Assembly (NCBI GenBank): GCA_964561115.1
Contig: CAZLOE010000002.1
Location: forward strand, 22,694 to 86,693
Direction of reading: 5' to 3'
DNA length: 64,000 nt
From: CAZBSE01 sp964561115
GTDB lineage: Bacteria > Actinomycetota > Humimicrobiia > Humimicrobiales > Humimicrobiaceae
A model generated the notes under the pieces. It did not search any database. It was not told the DNA's origin and saw nothing but the letters and a program-made list of their open reading frames with translations. Positions within the stretch are counted from its first letter, which is position 1. Each line of letters begins with the position of its first letter. The position numbers and the translations under genes are program-made. Below are positions 8,533 through 17,393 of the stretch, in pieces.

Positions 8533-9603
8533 ATGACAAAAATTGATTGTGGATCAAAAAATACAGGGATTTTGATAAAAAATAAAAGAGAACACATCTT
8601 TACTGATAATAAAATCAATAAGACTATAAAAGAAATAGATTTTAAAAAAATAATCCCCATAGACGATATATATGATTTTAAAGGTAGTCTTAAAAATGAA
8701 ATAGATAGTGATGTCAGTGATAAAGAGAATAAAAAATCCCTAAACATCAAGACCACTCAAGCTATAAAACCATTTATTGATGACCCCGTCAAAATGTATC
8801 TTAGGGCAATTAGTAAAGTAAGACTTCTAACTGCTGCCGAAGAAGTGTATCTTGCAAAAAGGATCGAAAAAGGAGACCTTTCTGCAAAAAGCAGGCTTAT
8901 TGAAGCAAATTTAAGACTGGTTGTAAGTGTGGCTAAAAAATATGTCAGCAGAGGTATGGTATTTTTAGACCTTATTCAGGAAGGAAATCTTGGGCTCATA
9001 AGAGCTGTAGATAAATATGATTATAAAAAGGGTTTTAAGTTTTCAACTTATGCGTTCTGGTGGATCAGGCAGGCCGTAACCAGAGCTATTGCAGACCAAG
9101 CAAGAACAATCAGAATTCCAGTTCATATGGTAGAAATTGTCAATAAGTATATTCGTATTCAAAGAAAGCTTATTCAAAAGCTTAGTAGAGAACCTAATCC
9201 TGATGAAATTGCAGAGTTATTAAGTGTTACGCCAGACAGGGTTAGAGAAATTAGGAAGATAGCACAGGAAACAATATCACTTGATACTCCGATAGGTGAG
9301 GGCGAAGAAACGCATATCAGTGATTTTGTTGAAGATTCGGAAGTTGAAGCTCCTCTTGATGCAGCAACCTTTTCCATGCTTCAGAAACATCTACAAATAG
9401 TTTTAAGCACTTTAAAGGATCGGGAAAGAAAAATTATTAGATTAAGATATGGACTTCTGGACGGCCTTCCCAGAACACTGGAAGAAGTTGGCAGAGAGTT
9501 TGACCTGACCAGGGAAAGAATTAGGCAGATCGAATTTAAAGTACTATGTAAATTACGGAACACTAGGAAGAATAGCTCATTAAAAGATTTTCTTATAGAT
9601 TAA
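8533..9603 (+). CDS. RNA polymerase sigma factor, SigA/RpoD-like (group 1 or 2)
   Basis: The 356-residue sigma-70 factor has region 1.2 (DDPVKMYLRAISKVRLLTA), region 2 with LRLVVSVAKKYVSRGMVFLD and the core-binding and -10-recognition helices (FSTYAFWWIRQAVTRAIADQ), region 3, and region 4.2 (TLEEVGREFDLTRERIRQIE). The first 75 residues are lysine-rich and do not look like a usual region 1.1. Some normally invariant positions of SigA differ: YAFWWIRQAV for YATWWIRQAI, and RNTRKNSS for RHPSRS near the end. That makes a secondary group-2 paralogue quite possible, though it may be the only SigA. It follows the RRM gene and a radical SAM stub. Confidence 0.9.
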   Translation: MTKIDCGSKNTGILIKNKREHIFTDNKINKTIKEIDFKKIIPIDDIYDFKGSLKNEIDSDVSDKENKKSLNIKTTQAIKPFIDDPVKMYLRAISKVRLLTAAEEVYLAKRIEKGDLSAKSRLIEANLRLVVSVAKKYVSRGMVFLDLIQEGNLGLIRAVDKYDYKKGFKFSTYAFWWIRQAVTRAIADQARTIRIPVHMVEIVNKYIRIQRKLIQKLSREPNPDEIAELLSVTPDRVREIRKIAQETISLDTPIGEGEETHISDFVEDSEVEAPLDAATFSMLQKHLQIVLSTLKDRERKIIRLRYGLLDGLPRTLEEVGREFDLTRERIRQIEFKVLCKLRNTRKNSSLKDFLID

Positions 9604-10046
9604 TCTGGAGAGCTAAGCGCTTAAATTATAATACATTTTTGTCTTTCTGAATATTTAATCCCTGTAGAAATTTAGTCACGTAATTTTCTTATTACAACCT
9701 TAAACAAAACTTTTAAGCATTTTTAGGTTATAACTCGGCTTACAGGCTAACTCCAACTATTTTTTACCTTATAAGCCAACTAAATAGGGTATATTTCTTA
9801 GAAATCATTACAGTTTTTACACTGCACAGGCTTAATTGTACAGATTTGATTATACAGGGGATATACAATTTTTCAATTTATTTCTTCTATTTAGTACAAG
9901 AATTATTTAGGAAAAAAATTTTAAATCGGGTATCCAATAGGCAGTTGGTATTCTCTAACTATCTTCTTAGTATTGCTATAGAATTTCTATTGATATATAA
10001 AATTAATTATTGGTTTGCTGATAAAACGTAAAATTTGTGATTTAAC
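9604..10046. other. Intergenic region, 443 bp, without a supported gene
   Basis: This AT-rich stretch lies between convergent genes. It contains the second copy of a dispersed repeat (9711-9739). A short hydrophobic frame at 9846-10031 begins with TTG, has no ribosome site and no recognisable motif, so I do not call it a gene. Confidence 0.5.
9711..9739 (+). repeat. Dispersed intergenic repeat, copy 2
   Basis: TTTTAAGCATTTTTAG followed by GTTATAACTCGGC, matching 5741-5769 at about 25 of 29 positions. It lies about 110 bp after the sigma-factor stop. Confidence 0.4.
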
Positions 10047-11033
10047 TCAATTATACTCTTTTATTATTTCAAACCACAGATTCGCTAATTTATCTAATCC
10101 TTTATTAGAAAAATGAACTCCATCCCATCTTTCTTTAATCTCATCATTATTTGGACCAGGATATATCTTGGCATCAATATTTACGAGGTGTCTTTGAGCT
10201 TGTTGAATATAAGGATCTGAATTTCCATAACTATATGTTTCTATAGATACATAAATTGGAGCAGTAACACCATATTTCCTAATTCCATCAACCATTTCCA
10301 TAAATTCGGCTTTATATTCTTCAGCAGCCTCAGGAGTATGTTGCCAAGAGTCATACGAACCTTGACTCCAAAACATATGCGTAATTTCCAGTTTATATTT
10401 TCTTAATCCATCGATAGCATCAGTGATCCAGTGATATAAATTTCCATCCGGAGACCAACTTTCAATACCCGATGCTCCGACGGCGATAGGCACAAATAAA
10501 ACATTATCATATAATCCTTGTTCAATAATCTTATCTCCTAACCTTGTCCAAACACTGCCTCTTTTTCCGGTAGTGCCCAATAAAGGATCTACGGCTGTAT
10601 AAAACTTACCATTATAATAATTATATACGTTTTCTTTACTGCTATATTTGGTTTCTCCATAATTTGCAGCTTGAGATTGTCCAAATGTTAGGACAATCAT
10701 CAAACGGCCTTGATTGACTTCATTAAAAGACACTTCTTTACGAACCAGCTTATTTTCTAATTTCTGCTCTTCTGCAGTAGTGGCTTGAGTCTCTTCTACT
10801 GCTTTTGTATCTTTTGATGTTTCTGTTTCTTTTACAGTTTCTTCTTTGCTTTCCTTGGATGTAGTTTCTTCAATAAGGTTTTCGTTGGTTTCTTTTGTTA
10901 CAGTTTCTTTTTCAGTAGTTAAACTTTCCTGTTTGCTGTACTGTGTAGGGATAATAAGTAAAAATATTACTAGTATTATAACAATTGATATGGCTATACC
11001 TATTATAATAAAAATTATTTTATTATTTTTCAT
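10047..11033 (-). CDS. Membrane-anchored SGNH/sialate-O-acetylesterase-like protein
   Basis: The 328-residue protein starts with a lysine-rich end and a strong hydrophobic segment (about residues 6-30), without a lipobox, so it is probably N-terminally anchored and extracellular. Residues of about 34-95 form a Thr/Glu/Lys-rich low-complexity linker. The rest resembles the carbohydrate esterase superfamily (SASA/CE6-like SGNH fold). FGQSQAANYG supplies the block-I serine, VGASGIESWSP and FWSQGSYDSW follow, and WDGVHFSNKG supplies the Asp-His pair near the C-terminus. It may remove acetyl groups from surface or environmental glycans. Promoter and substrate are unknown. It stands alone, convergent with the sigma gene and in line with degV upstream. 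Confidence 0.75.
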   Translation of the reverse strand: MKNNKIIFIIIGIAISIVIILVIFLLIIPTQYSKQESLTTEKETVTKETNENLIEETTSKESKEETVKETETSKDTKAVEETQATTAEEQKLENKLVRKEVSFNEVNQGRLMIVLTFGQSQAANYGETKYSSKENVYNYYNGKFYTAVDPLLGTTGKRGSVWTRLGDKIIEQGLYDNVLFVPIAVGASGIESWSPDGNLYHWITDAIDGLRKYKLEITHMFWSQGSYDSWQHTPEAAEEYKAEFMEMVDGIRKYGVTAPIYVSIETYSYGNSDPYIQQAQRHLVNIDAKIYPGPNNDEIKERWDGVHFSNKGLDKLANLWFEIIKEYN

Positions 11034-11211
11034 GATAAGCCTCCAAATTATTTTAATTAAATTAAAAGCTGAACCATGTTCCTTTTATCACGAACATTTT
11101 ACTTCTTTTGTTATTTTAAATAAAAAATTTTCACTATGACGGCCAAAGTAAACATTTATATTATTTAATTAATAAATAGGTCTTTCAAATTAACTAATTC
11201 CCTTAGAATTT

Positions 11212-11229
11212 GGTTTAAAATTTCACACC
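11212..11229. promoter_or_regulatory. Imperfect palindrome around AAATTTC, copy 1
   Basis: GGTTTAAAATTTCACACC lies between two minus-strand genes. An 18-bp relative, GGTTCGAAATTTCAAACC, lies at 12405-12422 on the other side of degV, and both are followed by a C/T then TTGG-like bases. It could be an operator for a shared regulator; this rests on only two copies. Confidence 0.3.
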
Positions 11230-11311
11230 TTGGGGCAGCCAATTTAGGTATATATTTTAAATATCTAAAAAGGTTTAAACATGATTTTAACAAAATAAAT
11301 TAAAGTAAAAG

Positions 11312-12160
11312 TTACTGCTCATAAAAAGTGACTGCTACGCCACCAGGACCAAGATTATTACCAACAACTGCTCCTATTTCAGCTCGCATAGATTGTTTTG
11401 GGTTAAATGTCTCCTTTATTCTTTCAGCCATCTCGTCGCCTTCTGCTTTTGCATCAGAGTCGGAAATGGTAACCATTAGTTTATTTGTATCTTTTACCAT
11501 ACTTTTCATGGAGTTTATAAGCTCATTTTTTGCTTGACTAAATCTTCTTGTAGTTTTGAACTGGGATACTTCTCCCATACACAGGGTCAGTATAGGCCTG
11601 ATTTCAAGAACTGAAGCAATCAAACCTTTGGCTCTTCCTATTCTTCCACCCATTATTAAGTATTTTAAGGTGCTTGGAATAAAAAGAACTGTAATCTTTT
11701 GTTTTAATTTATTTATGGCGTCTAATATTTCTTCTTTTGATTTACCATCACGAGCAAGTTCGGCTGCTTTTATTACAAGGATGCCCAAAGGTATGTGCAC
11801 TAGTTCAGAATTAATAACTTCTATGTCACTGTCAGATAATTCTTTTCTTGCCATTTCTGCAGAGCTATAAGTCCCCGACATCTTTTTTGAGATATGGATT
11901 GAAATTATAGACCCATTTTCTTTTAAAAGTTCACTATAAGCTTTTATAAAGTCTTGTGGTGTTGGTTGAGATGTTGTTGGCTGCTTTTTTACACTTCTTA
12001 ATCTTTCATAAAACTGTTTGCTGGTAATATCTACTCTGTCATCTAAATAGCTTCTGTCTTCAAAATTTACATATAAAGGTATTACTTTTATTCCATATCT
12101 TTCAACCAAATCCTTAGGAATGTCTGCAGTACTATCAGTCACTATTGCAACTTTACTCAT
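11312..12160 (-). CDS. DegV family fatty-acid-binding protein
   Basis: The 282-residue protein is a typical DegV. It has the N-terminal VAIVTDSTADIPKDLVERYG motif, YVNFEDRSYLD, the PTTSQPTPQDF segment that contacts the fatty-acid carboxylate, and the late GGRIGRAKG and PGGVAVTFYE segments. In Gram-positive bacteria, DegV/FakB proteins bind a fatty acid and present it to the FakA kinase; no FakA is present in this window. Length matches the family. An AAGGAG site lies five to six bases before the ATG. It has no close partner on the same strand other than the esterase-like gene 278 bp downstream. Confidence 0.92.
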   Translation of the reverse strand: MSKVAIVTDSTADIPKDLVERYGIKVIPLYVNFEDRSYLDDRVDITSKQFYERLRSVKKQPTTSQPTPQDFIKAYSELLKENGSIISIHISKKMSGTYSSAEMARKELSDSDIEVINSELVHIPLGILVIKAAELARDGKSKEEILDAINKLKQKITVLFIPSTLKYLIMGGRIGRAKGLIASVLEIRPILTLCMGEVSQFKTTRRFSQAKNELINSMKSMVKDTNKLMVTISDSDAKAEGDEMAERIKETFNPKQSMRAEIGAVVGNNLGPGGVAVTFYEQ

Positions 12161-12404
12161 GTCTACTCCTTACACGATATTTATAAAATTAACAAAATTA
12201 TATAATTATTAATGTTTTTTTTAAATGTAATAATTGATTCAAATTAAAATATGAGATTTGTTTACATATAACTGCAATTGTATTTTGAAGCATAGATTTA
12301 AAAAGTATAAAATTAAGCCGCTATAATAATAAAAACAAAGGTTTAGATATACCAGGAATAGTCTTGGGATCAGTATATTTTTTAAATTGATTAACTTAAA
12401 AAAT

Positions 12405-12422
12405 GGTTCGAAATTTCAAACC
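12405..12422. promoter_or_regulatory. Imperfect palindrome around AAATTTC, copy 2
   Basis: GGTTCGAAATTTCAAACC is an 18-bp near-perfect palindrome (one mismatched pair). It lies about 88 bp upstream of the -35 box of the glycosyltransferase operon and about 245 bp upstream of degV. It resembles 11212-11229. Confidence 0.35.
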
Positions 12423-12509
12423 TTTGGTGTTCAATTATAAGAAAGTTAAAATATTAAAGTTGAAAGATTGAAAATATAAATAATATTGCGTTTCTTACAG
12501 AAACAGTAA

Positions 12510-12538
12510 TTGACAAGAATAGACTTTATACCTATTAT
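12510..12538 (+). promoter_or_regulatory. Sigma-70 promoter of the GT4-GH130 operon
   Basis: TTGACA (12510-12515), a 17-base spacer and TATTAT (12533-12538) make a near-consensus promoter. The expected start is near 12545, about 60 bases before the first glycosyltransferase start codon. The rest of the 12161-12606 gap is AT-rich, with only the palindrome at 12405. Confidence 0.6.
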
Positions 12539-12606
12539 TGTGAGCAAACAAATTAATAGCTTCAAAATTAATAGGATTAGAAGAATCAAGAAGTAATTAG
12601 GGATTT

Positions 12607-13839
12607 ATGGCTAAGCCAAAACCAATAGTTTTAATATCAAGTTATTATCCAAGGTTGTGCGGTATTGCTACATTTTGTGAAGAAGCCAGGGAGTTCATTA
12701 AAAAGGCAAATCCAGAAAGAGATGTTTTAGTAATAAGCCATACAGATGGATCTGGGGAAGGGGTTCACCCTATAATAGATACCTCAAACCGTTTTTGGTG
12801 GAAACCTGTGGCAAAAGAAATTAGAAAATTATCTCCGTATGTAGTACATATACAACATGAATATGGTTTGTATGAGCATGTAGACAATAGAGGTATTGGG
12901 GATAAAAACCAGGGATTTATAGAATTTTTAGGCTCTATTAACGAATATCCTATTGTGGTAGAACTACATACAGTGCATGGCAGACTGAAGGAATTTGAAG
13001 AAAATTTTATCTATCAACTATGTGAAGACGCTGACGTAGTTTTATTTAAAAGTGATTACCAGAAGTGGAGATTAAACTGGACTTTTACTCAAATAGGTTG
13101 GAAGATGCCTAAAAATATTATGATTGTCCCCCATGGAGCGAGAGAAGATGTAAAGTGGAGTGAAAAAGATATTCCAAAATTGAAAGAGGCGCTTGGTTTG
13201 AATAAAATTAAACATTTAAGTAATAAGTTAGTTGGACTGGTGGGTTGGATACAATCTAATAAAAGGTGGGATATATTAACCTCTATGTGGGAAGAAATAA
13301 TTAAAGAAATAAAAATAAAAAATGGTGAGGATTGGGATCTGCTTGCTGCTGGTTTTATGAGAGATGAAGCTCATATAAGAGATTATAATAATTATAAGAG
13401 AAGCTTAGAGATTTTAGAAAAGAAAGGTATTGCACATTATTATGAGTTTATTCCGAGAGGGGAAACTTATTATAAAGTGATGGCAATTTGTAATTTTATA
13501 GTGCTTCCAACAGTAGATGAAACTCAATCAGGAACACTTGCAAGAATTATTGCTTTAAATAAACCTTATATAACCACAGCTCCTTTGGAGGGATTAACAG
13601 CCCAGACTCTTGAAAGTAATGGTGGACTACTGTTTACAAATAAACAGATGTTAAAAGAAAAAGTCATTAGATTGGCATGTGATAAGGATTTAAGGAAGGA
13701 GCTCTCTGAGAATCTTAAAAAATATTTAAAAGAAGTTGTATCCTGGAAAATAATTGCTAAAAAATATAAAAGTGCATATAAATATGCAAGACTTAAGAAA
13801 ATACAAGGGAGAGAAATAGATTTTCCACCTGATTTTTAA
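12607..13839 (+). CDS. Family 4 glycosyltransferase (GT4), first of operon
   Basis: The 410-residue protein has the two-Rossmann GT-B fold of retaining GT4 enzymes. The N-terminal acceptor domain begins LISSYYPRLCGIATFCEE and contains VVHIQHEYGLYEH. The donor domain has LVGLVGWIQSNKRWD and the DETQSGTLARIIALNKPYI segment near the nucleotide-sugar site. Enzymes of this type transfer mannose or glucose from nucleotide sugars. No signal peptide or membrane helix is seen, so it is cytoplasmic or membrane-associated. The next gene (13885) has the same IATxxxxxxR-type opening, so the pair probably arose by duplication. Donor and acceptor are unknown. Confidence 0.85.
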   Translation: MAKPKPIVLISSYYPRLCGIATFCEEAREFIKKANPERDVLVISHTDGSGEGVHPIIDTSNRFWWKPVAKEIRKLSPYVVHIQHEYGLYEHVDNRGIGDKNQGFIEFLGSINEYPIVVELHTVHGRLKEFEENFIYQLCEDADVVLFKSDYQKWRLNWTFTQIGWKMPKNIMIVPHGAREDVKWSEKDIPKLKEALGLNKIKHLSNKLVGLVGWIQSNKRWDILTSMWEEIIKEIKIKNGEDWDLLAAGFMRDEAHIRDYNNYKRSLEILEKKGIAHYYEFIPRGETYYKVMAICNFIVLPTVDETQSGTLARIIALNKPYITTAPLEGLTAQTLESNGGLLFTNKQMLKEKVIRLACDKDLRKELSENLKKYLKEVVSWKIIAKKYKSAYKYARLKKIQGREIDFPPDF

Positions 13840-13884
13840 AGGGCACTTAAGCAGCTTTATAAAAAATCTCCCAGAGGTGTTATT

Positions 13885-15093
13885 TTGAATAAACTCAAGA
13901 AGGTTTTAAGAGAAAAATGCAAAGGAATTAATTGTATATATATATCATCATATGTCCCAAGAAAATGCGGAATTGCTACTTATACAAGTGATTTAACCAG
14001 AGCTATTGATCTTATAAATCCATACTGCGAATCAAAGATTATAGCATTGATTAGACCGGAAGATAAAATTGATCATCCTCCAGAAGTTAAATTTAAAATC
14101 AACCAATACGAGATTGATTCCTATATTAAAGCTGCCCATTATATTAATAAATCTAGAACGGATATAGTTGTTCTGGAACATGAATTCGGATTGCATGGCG
14201 GTGAATTTGGAAAATATATTATTAAGTTAATAGAGTTGATAAAAAAACCCTTAATTATAACTGCTCATACAATTCCTGATAATTCAAATAATGGATACGG
14301 CTTGGTTTTAAAAGACGTTATAAAATTTGCGGATAAAGTAATAGTTATGATGCCCGAAAGCTTAGAGAAGCTGGTGAAAAGATATGATTATCCCAAAGAA
14401 AAAATAGATATTATTCCCCATGGTGTTCCTGATATACCTCTGGAATCTAATTATAAATATAAAAAGAAAAAAAGATTGGGAGATAAAGTAATCCTGGGGA
14501 ATATAAATCTTTTATCAGCGGTTAAAGGACTTGAATATACTATAGAAGCTTTAAAAAAAATAAAGAAGAAATTAAATAATGTTTTATATTTAATAATTGG
14601 TCAGACACATCCTATTGTATTAAAAGAAGAAGGCCAAAAATATAAGAATTTTTTAAAAGAAAAAATCAAGCATTATAATTTGCAGGAAAATGTTAAATTT
14701 ATAAATAAATATATGTCTTTAAAAGAGTTGGTAGTATGGTTAAGAATCATCGATATATACATAACTCCATACTTAAATCCACAACAATCCACTTCAGGCG
14801 CTCTGGCATACGCAATTGGAGCAGGTAAATTATGTATCTCAACTCCCTATTTGTATGCGAAAGAAGTTTTAGCAGAGGGAAGAGGAATAATTGTACCTTT
14901 CCGAAACTCCCAGGCCATTGCAGATGCTGTGATAGATATTTGTAAGGATCCTCAAAGGAAACTGGAAATGGAAAAGAAAGCACATAAATTCGGAAGATTG
15001 ATGACCTGGTATAATGTAGCTTTGCAGCACTTAGAATTATTTAATGAGATTTTAGATAAACGTGAGAATAAAAGGTCTATCAAGGCAGTTTAG
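13885..15093 (+). CDS. Family 4 glycosyltransferase (GT4), second of operon
   Basis: The 402-residue GT-B enzyme is related to its upstream neighbour. It shares YISSYVPRKCGIATYTSDLT near the start, VVLEHEFGLHGG, and the donor-domain segments IIPHGVPD and LIIGQTHP. YLNPQQSTSGALAYAIGAGK lies close to the nucleotide-sugar site. It starts with TTG after an AGAGGTG ribosome site, 45 bp after the previous stop. Lysine content is very high and the gene is strongly AT-rich compared with the rnf block. The next gene, a six-hairpin-type protein, is found fused to such glycosyltransferases in some organisms, as I recall, which supports a common pathway. Confidence 0.85.
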   Translation: MNKLKKVLREKCKGINCIYISSYVPRKCGIATYTSDLTRAIDLINPYCESKIIALIRPEDKIDHPPEVKFKINQYEIDSYIKAAHYINKSRTDIVVLEHEFGLHGGEFGKYIIKLIELIKKPLIITAHTIPDNSNNGYGLVLKDVIKFADKVIVMMPESLEKLVKRYDYPKEKIDIIPHGVPDIPLESNYKYKKKKRLGDKVILGNINLLSAVKGLEYTIEALKKIKKKLNNVLYLIIGQTHPIVLKEEGQKYKNFLKEKIKHYNLQENVKFINKYMSLKELVVWLRIIDIYITPYLNPQQSTSGALAYAIGAGKLCISTPYLYAKEVLAEGRGIIVPFRNSQAIADAVIDICKDPQRKLEMEKKAHKFGRLMTWYNVALQHLELFNEILDKRENKRSIKAV

Positions 15094-15141
15094 TTAAACC
15101 TTTATAAAAGAGTATTAAAAAATCAAATAAAAAAAATTCTT

Positions 15142-16149
15142 ATGGATCCGCTAAAAAAAATAAGGTCAATGACTTCAGATATTGGAATTTACCAGCACGG
15201 AAAACTAAATAATCCTGCTCCTAAATTTGGATATGCCCTAGAAGATCAGGCAAGGGCTCTTATAGTAGCCGATGAATTTAAAGATAAAGATCTTAAGGAT
15301 ACTTATTTAGGTTTTATTTTAAAGGCACAAAGAGAAGACGGTTTACTTTATCATTTTTATTATGAAAATAATGGTAAGGGTCTATTTAAAAATGAAGAAC
15401 ATGATTCAAAATCTAATATAAAAGAAGCTTACGGTATAACTCTATGGTCTCTTCTATCAACAAAAAGCAATAAAAACAGTTTTATTAAAAAGATTATTGG
15501 AAATTTAATTGAAGATGCTTCCAACTGGACTTCAATAAGAGCAATATCAGCAGCTTTATTAGGTTTGTTAAGTCTTGATTACCAGTATGGTTTGGAAAAT
15601 GAATTAAAGGTAAAGTTACATAATTTTTATTTTGAGTCATATTCCGATGATTGGGTGTGGTTTGAAAATTATCTTGTATATGCAAATGCTTTAATCCCAT
15701 GGGCACTTTGGGAAACCTATTTAAAAAGAAAATGCAAAACAAGCTTTGAAATTGCTAAGAAAACAACTGATTTCTTGATAAATAATTGTCAAGAAAATAA
15801 TATTCCTTCGCCCATCGGGAATAAAGGCTGGTATTATAAAGGTGGAGACAAAGCCTTATTTGACCAACAGCCAATTGATTCAAGCTATATGGTTTGCTGT
15901 CTTGAAAAAGCATACTATGCAACAGAAGATAGTTATTATCTAACCTGGGCTGCAAAATGGTACAGGTGGTTTTTTGGCAATAATATAAATAATACATCTC
16001 TTATAGATGAGAATTTTGCATGTTATGATGCATTAAATCCGGAAGGTGTCAATTTAAATCAGGGGGCTGAATCAAATATATGCTTCCTGATGGCATTTCT
16101 TGCTGCTAAAAGACTGGGGATTATTGAGAATCATGCAGCAGGACAATAA
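15142..16149 (+). CDS. Alpha/alpha-barrel (six-hairpin glycosidase-like) protein of a mannoside cluster
   Basis: This 335-residue protein has repeated helical hairpins typical of (alpha/alpha)6-barrel glycosidase-like proteins. Examples are PAPKFGYALEDQARALIVAD, AYGITLWSLLS, TSIRAISAALLGLLSLDYQY and the late GAESNICFLMAFLAA. No established catalytic signature is evident to me. It lies between GT4 genes and a GH130 gene, so it probably acts on, or binds, the same glycan. It begins 48 bp after the second GT4 gene with no clear ribosome site and ends two bases before the GH130 start. Function is inferred only from context. Confidence 0.6.
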   Translation: MDPLKKIRSMTSDIGIYQHGKLNNPAPKFGYALEDQARALIVADEFKDKDLKDTYLGFILKAQREDGLLYHFYYENNGKGLFKNEEHDSKSNIKEAYGITLWSLLSTKSNKNSFIKKIIGNLIEDASNWTSIRAISAALLGLLSLDYQYGLENELKVKLHNFYFESYSDDWVWFENYLVYANALIPWALWETYLKRKCKTSFEIAKKTTDFLINNCQENNIPSPIGNKGWYYKGGDKALFDQQPIDSSYMVCCLEKAYYATEDSYYLTWAAKWYRWFFGNNINNTSLIDENFACYDALNPEGVNLNQGAESNICFLMAFLAAKRLGIIENHAAGQ

Positions 16150-16151
16150 AT

Positions 16152-17198
16152 ATGAACATATTTAGATCAGGGAAAAACCCAATAATATCACCGGAAAACA
16201 TAAAACCATCAAGTCGTGATCTCAAAGTAGTTGGTGTTTTTAACTGCGGTGTCACAAAATTCAATGGGGAAATCTTGCTTCTTATGAGAGTTGCTGAAGC
16301 ACCAATTAATAGTGATCCAAAAAAGAAACTGGTACCTATACTGAATGTAAAGACAGGTAAGCTTATTATAAAGGAATTAGACAAAGCAGATTATACAGTG
16401 GATTTATCTGATTCCAGATTTGTAAAGACATCTGATGGATGTTACCTTACATCTATTTCCCATTTAAGGATTGCCAGGAGTAAAAATGGTCTTGATTTTG
16501 AAATAGACAAAAAGCCTGCTATGTTACCTGAAAATAAATATGAGAAATTTGGTATAGAAGATCCGAGGGTTACCCTGATTGATGGAAAGTACTATATAAG
16601 TTATAGTGCAGTATCCGATATAACTGGCATCACCACCTGTCTGGCGTCCACAACTGATTTTATTACATTTACAAGACATGGTGTAATCTTTATGCCCGAC
16701 AACAAGGACATTGCCATTTTTCCTGAAAAAATAAAAGGTAGATATTATGCCTTGAACCGCCCTATATCTGCTGAATATAAGACAGCGGATATATGGATAT
16801 CTGAATCTAATAACCTTCTTTGCTGGGGTAATCACAGGAGATTAATGGGTGTAAGAGAGAAATACTGGGATAATGGAAGGGTAGGGTGTGGTGCTGTTCC
16901 ATTCAGAATAGAAGAAGGTTGGCTGGAGATATACCACGGAGCATCAAAGGCTAATAAATACTGTCTTGGAGCAGTTTTATTGGATACTACTGAACCCTGG
17001 AGAATTATAGCAAGGAGTAAGAAACCGATAATTGAGCCTGAAATGGATTACGAGCTAAATGGTTTCTTTGGTAATGTAATTTTCAGCTGCGGAGTTTTAT
17101 ATGAAAAAGGAATGTTAAAGATATACTATGGAGCAGCTGATACTTACATTGCATATGCAGAGATTAAGTTAAAGGATGTACTTAATGAGTTAAAGTAA
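16152..17198 (+). CDS. GH130 family glycoside phosphorylase/hydrolase, operon end
   Basis: The 348-residue protein is a GH130 beta-propeller enzyme. It contains VFNCGVTKFNGEILLLMRVA, HLRIARSKNG, the catalytic-aspartate motif GIEDPRVTLI (about residue 136), KDIAIFPEKI, and LEIYHGAS. GH130 members of this shape include beta-1,2-mannoside phosphorylases and beta-mannosidases. The insertion between the first two blades distinguishes it from the enzyme at 5940. The ATG lies two bases after the previous stop, so translation is probably coupled. With two glycosyltransferases upstream, the operon may make and recycle a mannose oligomer or storage glycan; that is inference. Confidence 0.88.
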   Translation: MNIFRSGKNPIISPENIKPSSRDLKVVGVFNCGVTKFNGEILLLMRVAEAPINSDPKKKLVPILNVKTGKLIIKELDKADYTVDLSDSRFVKTSDGCYLTSISHLRIARSKNGLDFEIDKKPAMLPENKYEKFGIEDPRVTLIDGKYYISYSAVSDITGITTCLASTTDFITFTRHGVIFMPDNKDIAIFPEKIKGRYYALNRPISAEYKTADIWISESNNLLCWGNHRRLMGVREKYWDNGRVGCGAVPFRIEEGWLEIYHGASKANKYCLGAVLLDTTEPWRIIARSKKPIIEPEMDYELNGFFGNVIFSCGVLYEKGMLKIYYGAADTYIAYAEIKLKDVLNELK

Positions 17199-17211
17199 GT
17201 CAATGGGAACA

Positions 17212-17289
17212 ATGAAATTATTACTTCCAGTATGTCTTCCAGCCCGTTCACATAACAGGTCGATTCGCATACTCTGTGAGGAAGTTTAA
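17212..17289 (+). other. Short GC-richer patch with a 25-codon frame, possible gene remnant
   Basis: Within the AT-rich 17199-17393 gap, a stretch of higher GC carries an ATG frame reading LLLPVCLPARSHNRSIRIL and ending at TAA 17287-17289. It has the look of the N-terminal scrap of a foreign gene, perhaps a transposase. I cannot name the family, and the remaining gap is featureless. Confidence 0.2.
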
Positions 17290-17393
17290 GCATTTTTTCA
17301 TAATTTTTCACCTTTGATTAGTTTATAATTTCTTTTATTTTAAAAAACATTTATTTTTTTCTTTTTTTATTAAATAATATTCACATTATAGAA

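Noticed and set aside
9846..10031. A 61-codon hydrophobic frame
   Set aside because: TTG start, no ribosome site, no motif, and base composition like the surrounding intergenic DNA.
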